This document shows positions 59,100-64,000 of a stretch of DNA of 64,000 nucleotides, piece after piece. The stretch comes from Heyndrickxia shackletonii (lineage in GTDB: Bacteria; Bacillota; Bacilli; Bacillales; Bacillaceae_C). Location: contig NZ_LJJC01000004.1 in NCBI RefSeq assembly GCF_001420715.1, positions 2,917,190 to 2,981,189 of the forward strand. The letters are read 5' to 3'. The first letter of the stretch is position 1. Each line of letters opens with the position of its first letter. The translations under genes were made by a program, and so were the position numbers. The notes beneath the pieces were generated by a model. It saw nothing but the letters and a program-made list of their open reading frames with translations, was not told the DNA's origin and did no database searches.

Positions 59100-60362
59100 T
59101 TATATTAAACCTTTATTCATTAAGCGATCCAATGCAGAACAGACTGCAATTTTCACATGTGAATAGGTTAAACCTCCTTGAACATAGGCCGTATATGGCG
59201 GCCGCAATGGCCCATCTGCAGTTAATTCTATGCTTGCACCTTGAATAAATGTGCCCGCAGCCATAATAACATCATCTTCATAACCTGGCATGTAACTTGG
59301 ATAAGGTGTTACATACGAGTTGACAGGTGATGAAAATTGAATGGCCTGGCAGAATTCAATCATCTTATCCGGGTCATCAAATTGAACAGATTGAATTAAG
59401 TCTGTTCGGTATGAGTTCCAGGCAGGTTGAGTATTCATATTAAATTTCTCAAGAATAGCAGAGGTGAATACCGCACCTTTTAAAGCTTGTCCTACGATAT
59501 GAGGTGCAAGAAAGAAACCTTGATACATTTCTTGGAGGCTATACAATGTCGCTCCTGCTTCCGCACCAATTCCAGGAGAAGTCATTCGGTATGAACATGA
59601 TTCAATATATTCTTTTTTACCAACAATATATCCCCCTGTTTTCGCAATGCCTCCACCAGGATTTTTAATTAACGAACCAGCCATTATATCAGCGCCAACA
59701 TGGCATGGTTCCTTTGTCTCCACAAATTCACCATAGCAATTGTCCACAAAAACGACTAAATCGGGTTTTATGTTTTTCACATACAGAATCATTTGTTCAA
59801 TTTCATCAATTGTAAACGATGGTCTTGTTGCATATCCTTTCGATCTTTGAATACCGATCATTTTAGTGCTTGGTTTAATTGCTTCCTTTACAGCTTGTAA
59901 ATCCACTTTTCCCTCATTAGTCAACGGAACACTATTATAATGGATATTGAATTCCTTTAATGAACCATTTCCGCTTCCTCGAATGCCAACAATTTCCTCT
60001 AATGTATCATATGGTTTTCCGGTAATATACAGTAATTCGTCCCCAGGGCGAAGTATGCCAAATAAAGAAATGGAAATGGCATGTGTCCCGGAAATAATTT
60101 GCGGACGAACTAATCCTTTCTCAGCACCAAACACTTCTGCATAGATATTTTCCAATGCATCTCTTCCGATATCGTCATATCCATAACCGGTAGAAGGAAT
60201 AAAGTGTGTATCACTAACACGATTATTTTGAAAGCTTTGTAAAACCCTAAATTGATTTTCATCTACTCTTTTGTCAATTTGATCGGTAATCTCAGCTATT
60301 TGTTTTTCTGTGTCCTCTACGATTGCTTTCAATTTTTCTGCGTTCATTAAGTGTTGAAACAT
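59100..60362 (-). CDS. ynbB: YnbB, PLP-dependent methionine gamma-lyase-family protein
   Basis: 420 aa, fold-type I PLP enzyme formerly called aluminium resistance protein. VFVDNCYGEF (Asp binding PLP), SLIKNPGGGIAKTGGYIVG (Schiff-base Lys). Reaction in vivo uncertain; the family is grouped with cystathionine/methionine gamma-lyases. Follows hflX by 16 bp as in B. subtilis. Confidence 0.93.
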   Translation of the reverse strand: MFQHLMNAEKLKAIVEDTEKQIAEITDQIDKRVDENQFRVLQSFQNNRVSDTHFIPSTGYGYDDIGRDALENIYAEVFGAEKGLVRPQIISGTHAISISLFGILRPGDELLYITGKPYDTLEEIVGIRGSGNGSLKEFNIHYNSVPLTNEGKVDLQAVKEAIKPSTKMIGIQRSKGYATRPSFTIDEIEQMILYVKNIKPDLVVFVDNCYGEFVETKEPCHVGADIMAGSLIKNPGGGIAKTGGYIVGKKEYIESCSYRMTSPGIGAEAGATLYSLQEMYQGFFLAPHIVGQALKGAVFTSAILEKFNMNTQPAWNSYRTDLIQSVQFDDPDKMIEFCQAIQFSSPVNSYVTPYPSYMPGYEDDVIMAAGTFIQGASIELTADGPLRPPYTAYVQGGLTYSHVKIAVCSALDRLMNKGLI

Positions 60363-60378
60363 GTTATGCGAGCTCCTT

Positions 60379-61629
60379 CTATTGCTGATATTGTTCTAAT
60401 AAACCTAACACAGGATGATCTGCTATTGCGAATCCTTTGCATCTATAAATTTGTGCTTCTTCTAGAAAAACAAGTTCCCGCAGGATGGTTTCGACTTTAA
60501 GCTGTGCTAAAATCTTTCCTTCTGTTGACGGTATTAGAACATGATAAGGAACCATTATTTGAATGGCTGCTTCTTCGATTTTTTGTTTTAAAAGTTGACG
60601 ATCTTCTATTCTTAATGCACTAATCATTATATGATTTTCTGCTGTTGGCACAAAATCAGGATGACGTTCATCCATCTTATTATACACGGTTAATTGCGGA
60701 AGGTGGTCCATTTCTAGTTCCTCCAATAGTTTATGAACCGTTTTTTCATGATTATGATAGTCTGGATTTGAAGCATCCACAATATGAAGCAAAATATCCG
60801 CTTCTTTCACTTCTTCCAGTGTAGAGCTAAATGCTGCAATTAAGGTGGTTGGTAAATCCTGTATAAACCCAACTGTATCGGTTAAAAGTGCCGTATATCC
60901 GCTAGGCAAAATAACTTTTCTTGTTAATGGGTCTAATGTAGCAAATAGCAGATTTTCTTCAAATGAATCTGCACTTGACAAACGATTAAACAATGTTGAT
61001 TTCCCAGCATTTGTATAGCCTACTAAGGCAAGCTGAAATGTTTTATTCTTCTTTCTTCTTTCACGATATCGTTCACGGTGACTAACAATGGTTTCTAACT
61101 GATTCTTAATCTCACTAATTCTTCTTCTAATATGACGTCTATCTGATTCAAGTTTTGTTTCGCCTGGACCTCTTGTTCCAATTCCTCCCCCAAGTCTTGA
61201 AAGTTCGGTACCTTGACCGATTAAGCGAGGCAGTAAGTATTGCAGCTGGGCAAGCTCCACTTGCAATTTCCCTTCTTTAGACCTAGCCCTTCCAGCAAAT
61301 ATATCTAGAATTAATTGAGTCCTGTCAATAACCCGCCCATTTAAAATATTTGATAAATTCCTTAACTGACTGGGGGAAAGCTCATCATTAAAGATGACTA
61401 AATCTGTCTCCAATTCCTCTTCCATACGTTTTATTTCTTCCACTTTTCCTTTGCCTATATAGGTGGAAGAGTCTATGCGTTCCCGTTTTTGGGATACCAT
61501 TGTCACTACCTGGCCATGTGCAGTTTCCGTTAAGGAAGCCAATTCCTCCATGGAGTATTGAAACCGTTCCTCATTATCATGTAAACTGCATCCAACCAAA
61601 ATAGCCTTTTCTTTTATTATCTCCGTCAT
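60379..61629 (-). CDS. hflX: HflX, ribosome-associated GTPase
   Basis: 416 aa from the ATG at 61629 ([16 protein letters not shown]); a longer frame from 61665 lacks a ribosome site, but neither site is strong. N-terminal HflX domain with IGKGKVEEI and [14 protein letters not shown](RSKEGK), GTPase motifs [15 protein letters not shown], and NKMD. Splits stalled or hibernating ribosomes. Confidence 0.95.
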   Translation of the reverse strand: MTEIIKEKAILVGCSLHDNEERFQYSMEELASLTETAHGQVVTMVSQKRERIDSSTYIGKGKVEEIKRMEEELETDLVIFNDELSPSQLRNLSNILNGRVIDRTQLILDIFAGRARSKEGKLQVELAQLQYLLPRLIGQGTELSRLGGGIGTRGPGETKLESDRRHIRRRISEIKNQLETIVSHRERYRERRKKNKTFQLALVGYTNAGKSTLFNRLSSADSFEENLLFATLDPLTRKVILPSGYTALLTDTVGFIQDLPTTLIAAFSSTLEEVKEADILLHIVDASNPDYHNHEKTVHKLLEELEMDHLPQLTVYNKMDERHPDFVPTAENHIMISALRIEDRQLLKQKIEEAAIQIMVPYHVLIPSTEGKILAQLKVETILRELVFLEEAQIYRCKGFAIADHPVLGLLEQYQQ

Positions 61630-61665
61630 CTCTACAACTCTCTTTCCACAACATCTCTTTTTCAT

Positions 61666-61924
61666 CTTATCAAATTTTTTTAAAAAAATATCTTAACAAT
61701 TACAATCCAATTAAAAAGCACAAGCCTTCGCTCATCAGCTTCGGATGAGTAAAATTACTCTTCAAAATTCAGCTTCGCTGTCAAGCGGGACCAACAAGAT
61801 AGTTCATGACCTATATCCTTTTCCGTAATGAGGCGACGAAGAAATCTCTATCCGATAAGTACTAAAGCTGAACAAATTATATAAATGGTTATCCATATTA
61901 GAAATTTTATCATTTCCAAAAGCA
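61666..61924. other. Intergenic region between spoVK and hflX
   Basis: No ORF. CTCATC / GATGAG hairpin near 61731-61750 and repeated CAGCTTCG words (61738, 61788). Must contain the hflX promoter; none was clear. Confidence 0.4.
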
Positions 61925-61951
61925 AAAAACAGCTAGTCATATCGACTAGCT
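61925..61951 (-). terminator. Terminator after spoVK
   Basis: AGCTAGTC / GACTAGCT stem followed by GTTTTTTG on the minus strand. Confidence 0.88.
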
Positions 61952-61958
61952 TTGATTA

Positions 61959-62900
61959 CTATGAATCCGGAAAAACTAAATCAATACTCCGCAATGTTAA
62001 TAAATCATATCGGTCATACGTTGAATCAGAAAGGAGCCTCATCGCTTGTGAACGGATGGATTTTTCAATAATGTTTCTGACATATCGTCCATTTGAAAAG
62101 CTTATTGGATTGACCATTTTAATAAAAGTAAGATGCTCTCTTAACTTTCGCTCCGCATCCTGACTAAGAATATACTCCTTTTCATTTAACATGCGTTTTC
62201 CAATTTCCATCAGTTGTTCCACAGAATAGTCTGGAAAATGAAAGACAAGTGGAAATCTGGAATGAAGTCCTGGATTTAAACTTAAAAAATAGTCCATTTC
62301 ATTAGAATAGCCTGCTAAAATTAAAATAAACTCATGCTGTTTGTCTTCCATATGTTTAACAAGTGTGTCTATCGCTTCTTTTCCAAAATCTTTTTCCCCG
62401 CCACGGCCAAGAGAATATGCTTCATCAATAAAAAGAATTCCACCAATCGCTTTTTTTATTAAATCTCGTGTTTTTTGTGCCGTATGGCCAATATATTCTC
62501 CTACTAAGTCCGCCCTTTCAGCTTCGATTAAATGTCCTTTGGATAAGACATTCATTTTCTGAAATAACTTTCCGATGATCCTTGCAACTGTTGTCTTTCC
62601 AGTCCCGGGATTCCCCTTAAACATCATATGAAGCGCTTGTTTACTCACTTTCAATCCCGCTGATTCTCTTTTTTTATTAATATAAATCCAAGCATACACT
62701 TCTTTTATCATTCTCTTCATTTCATCCATCCCGACGAGAGCACTTAATTCTGTTTCAATTTCTCTAAATGCTTCATGCTCCACGGAATTCGTCTTTGGAA
62801 CAACTTCCTTATGGATACTTGGTTGAGGTATTTCTCTTTGCTGAGAATTAAGTACAATACTAATTTGTCCGTTATTTTTCAAACGTATAGGTTGATCCAA
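61959..62900 (-). CDS. spoVK: SpoVK, AAA ATPase needed for spore maturation
   Basis: About 313 aa. AAA module: Walker A FKGNPGTGKTTVARIIG, Walker B GGILFIDEAYSL, arginine-finger region NPGLHSRFP. CbbX/SpoVK-type. TTG at 62900 has GAGGTG 6 bp before it and is preferred over the GTG at 62909, which overlaps that site. Expected mother-cell (sigma-E) expression; a candidate -10 CGTATACT occurs just upstream, not certain. Confidence 0.94.
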   Translation of the reverse strand: MDQPIRLKNNGQISIVLNSQQREIPQPSIHKEVVPKTNSVEHEAFREIETELSALVGMDEMKRMIKEVYAWIYINKKRESAGLKVSKQALHMMFKGNPGTGKTTVARIIGKLFQKMNVLSKGHLIEAERADLVGEYIGHTAQKTRDLIKKAIGGILFIDEAYSLGRGGEKDFGKEAIDTLVKHMEDKQHEFILILAGYSNEMDYFLSLNPGLHSRFPLVFHFPDYSVEQLMEIGKRMLNEKEYILSQDAERKLREHLTFIKMVNPISFSNGRYVRNIIEKSIRSQAMRLLSDSTYDRYDLLTLRSIDLVFPDS

Positions 62901-62909
62901 AGCGTTCAC

Positions 62910-63173
62910 CTCACATTCTAAAAACAGTATACGCTTAGAAGCATAAATTGTGACAAATGCCTAATGAATAATAGAACGCGGTAAAATTCTTTATATTTCA
63001 CCATTTTTTCCTAATCAGCAACCACAAAAAATACGAATAATGACAAAATACACCCTATTTCCTTCATATTTTTATCTATTTGTCATTTTATGCGCTTTCC
63101 CAAGAAATAATGCCTTACATCCATTCTATTCCCCTACATCCCCAAACATTACTTACCAATGAAAATCGTCACA
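62910..63173. other. Upstream region of spoVK and 3' exon of the intron
   Basis: AT-rich, no ORF. Includes the spoVK promoter area (62910-62960) and, at 63173 and below, the exon bordering the group II intron. Confidence 0.4.
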
Positions 63174-64000
63174 ATCGAGTAGGAGGAGGTGACTAACCCC
63201 CGACCTCTCACACCACCGTACGTACGGTTCCGTATACGGCGGTTCCATTTATGTCTGACGTAGTTGAGAATATCTCACATAAAGACTCTTCAGCCCTCGC
63301 ATCTCCCAATAGGAGTTTGTGAGGGTTTTCTGTAGGATTGGGCTTCTGGCTATTCTCCAATATTTCTTTCTAGAGTTTCCCCATTCGTATGCCTTCTCTT
63401 TTGGAATCCCTAATCCAATGAGTTTTCTTACTTTGGTTTTTGGTTTCTTCCATTCTTTCCATTGGCACATTCTGAGACGCCTTCTAATCCATTCGTCTAA
63501 TTCTTTGAAAATAGTGGGTGTATCTGCTAATGCATAATATCCGCACCAGCCAATCAAATATTGATTCAGCTTCTCTATTCTATAATCCATTGGAATTGGT
63601 TTTGACCTTGAAGTTAATTCTCGTATCCGTTTCTTGACACGTTGAATACTTTGGTTTGACATCCGCACCTTCAGTTTCTTATGAAATGTGAAGCTAAAAC
63701 CTAAAAACTTTCTTTTCCAAGGTCTGTCTACAGCTGACTTTTCTCGATTCACCTTTAGTTTTAGAGTAAATTCAATGAAAGTAGTAATCGAGTCCATTAC
63801 TCGCTCTCCGGCTCTTCTCGATTTTACGTAGATATTACAATCATCTGCGTATCGGACAAACTTGTGCCCTCTCTTTTCTAACTCTTTGTCTAGTTCATCT
63901 AGAACGATATTGGAGAGTAAAGGACTTAATGGTCCACCTTGGGGCGTACCCTCCTCGGATTTCGTTATGACTCCATTAATCATAATGCCAGGGCATAGAA
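63174..64000 (-). mobile_element. Group II intron (class C type), 3' part
   Basis: After the ORF stop the minus strand carries a domain V-like hairpin (CCGTACGTACGG and GCCGTATACGG words, 63215-63245) and a domain VI stem (GAGGTCGGGGG / CCTCCTCC) ending in CTACTCGAT at 63174. This 3' end is characteristic of bacterial class C introns. The 5' end is outside the window. Confidence 0.85.
63249..64000 (-). CDS. ltrA: Group II intron reverse transcriptase/maturase (C-terminal part)
   Basis: The frame runs through the window edge (at least 250 codons; the ATG at 63983 is internal). RT core EEGTPQGGPLSPLLSNIVLD and FVRYADDCNIYV with the catalytic YADD, then the maturase X/GIIM domain (KRKFLGFSFTFHKK, LNQYLIGWCGYYALADT). 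No HNH endonuclease domain follows, as in class C introns. Splices and mobilises its intron. Confidence 0.93.
   Translation of the reverse strand, partial: LCPGIMINGVITKSEEGTPQGGPLSPLLSNIVLDELDKELEKRGHKFVRYADDCNIYVKSRRAGERVMDSITTFIEFTLKLKVNREKSAVDRPWKRKFLGFSFTFHKKLKVRMSNQSIQRVKKRIRELTSRSKPIPMDYRIEKLNQYLIGWCGYYALADTPTIFKELDEWIRRRLRMCQWKEWKKPKTKVRKLIGLGIPKEKAYEWGNSRKKYWRIARSPILQKTLTNSYWEMRGLKSLYVRYSQLRQT

Overview
The window is low-GC chromosomal DNA from an endospore-forming member of the Bacillaceae. The backbone gene order (ccdA, ynzD, yneF, sirA, tkt, ynzC, yneB, yneA, lexA, then glnA, glnR, ynbB, hflX, spoVK) is close to that of Bacillus subtilis, and sporulation genes (Spo0E-like YnzD, SirA, SpoVK, YjcZ-type peptides) are present. 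No species is claimed.

Layout. 1-4831: host flank with the 5' end of ccdA, a Spo0E-like gene, a heterodimeric ABC exporter pair and a small unknown gene. 4832-46683: a complete-looking siphovirus prophage of about 41.8 kb between perfect 97-bp direct repeats. The repeats are the 3' end of yneF, so integration rebuilds an intact yneF at the right end and leaves a yneF tail at the left. 46590-62900: host genes for cell division and SOS response (yneA, yneB, lexA), transketolase, a frameshifted polysaccharide deacetylase, two GNAT acetyltransferases, tiny sporulation peptides, nitrogen control (glnRA), ynbB, hflX and spoVK. 63174-64000: the 3' part of a group II intron that runs off the window.

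Inside the prophage almost everything is on the minus strand. From right to left it holds: the integrase; a winged-helix/HTH protein with a possible countertranscribed RNA and a cluster of inverted repeats; a small XRE regulator; a 19-bp operator-like array; an AimR-like receptor followed by a secreted-peptide gene (arbitrium-like lysis/lysogeny signalling); a structured non-coding stretch with a strong promoter and a 6-25-6 bp dyad; a J-domain protein and a putative replication initiator with about 12 iteron-like repeats; a 932-aa protein that looks like a single-chain two-barrel RNA polymerase related to YonO of SPbeta; a BRO-like protein; small early genes interrupted by an IS21-family element; HNH, terminase, portal, protease and HK97-type capsid; connector and tail genes with a -1 frameshifted tail chaperone; holins and endolysin; an SOS-controlled YolD/WYL pair; a membrane-protein cassette; and FtsK-like and replication-relaxation genes with a membrane-anchored Mrr-type nuclease at the left edge.

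How the parts may work together (inference): the host LexA regulon (three boxes at lexA/yneA) also reaches the prophage through two LexA boxes at 10708-10751. AimR and its peptide would sense phage abundance and act on a divergent control region that feeds the replication operon. The YonO-like polymerase could transcribe a subset of phage genes. The plasmid-like replication features suggest extrachromosomal replication after excision. The host flank also carries traces of older phage DNA: an orphan holin-like gene beside lexA and a decayed copy of the prophage WYL gene near 56.1 kb.
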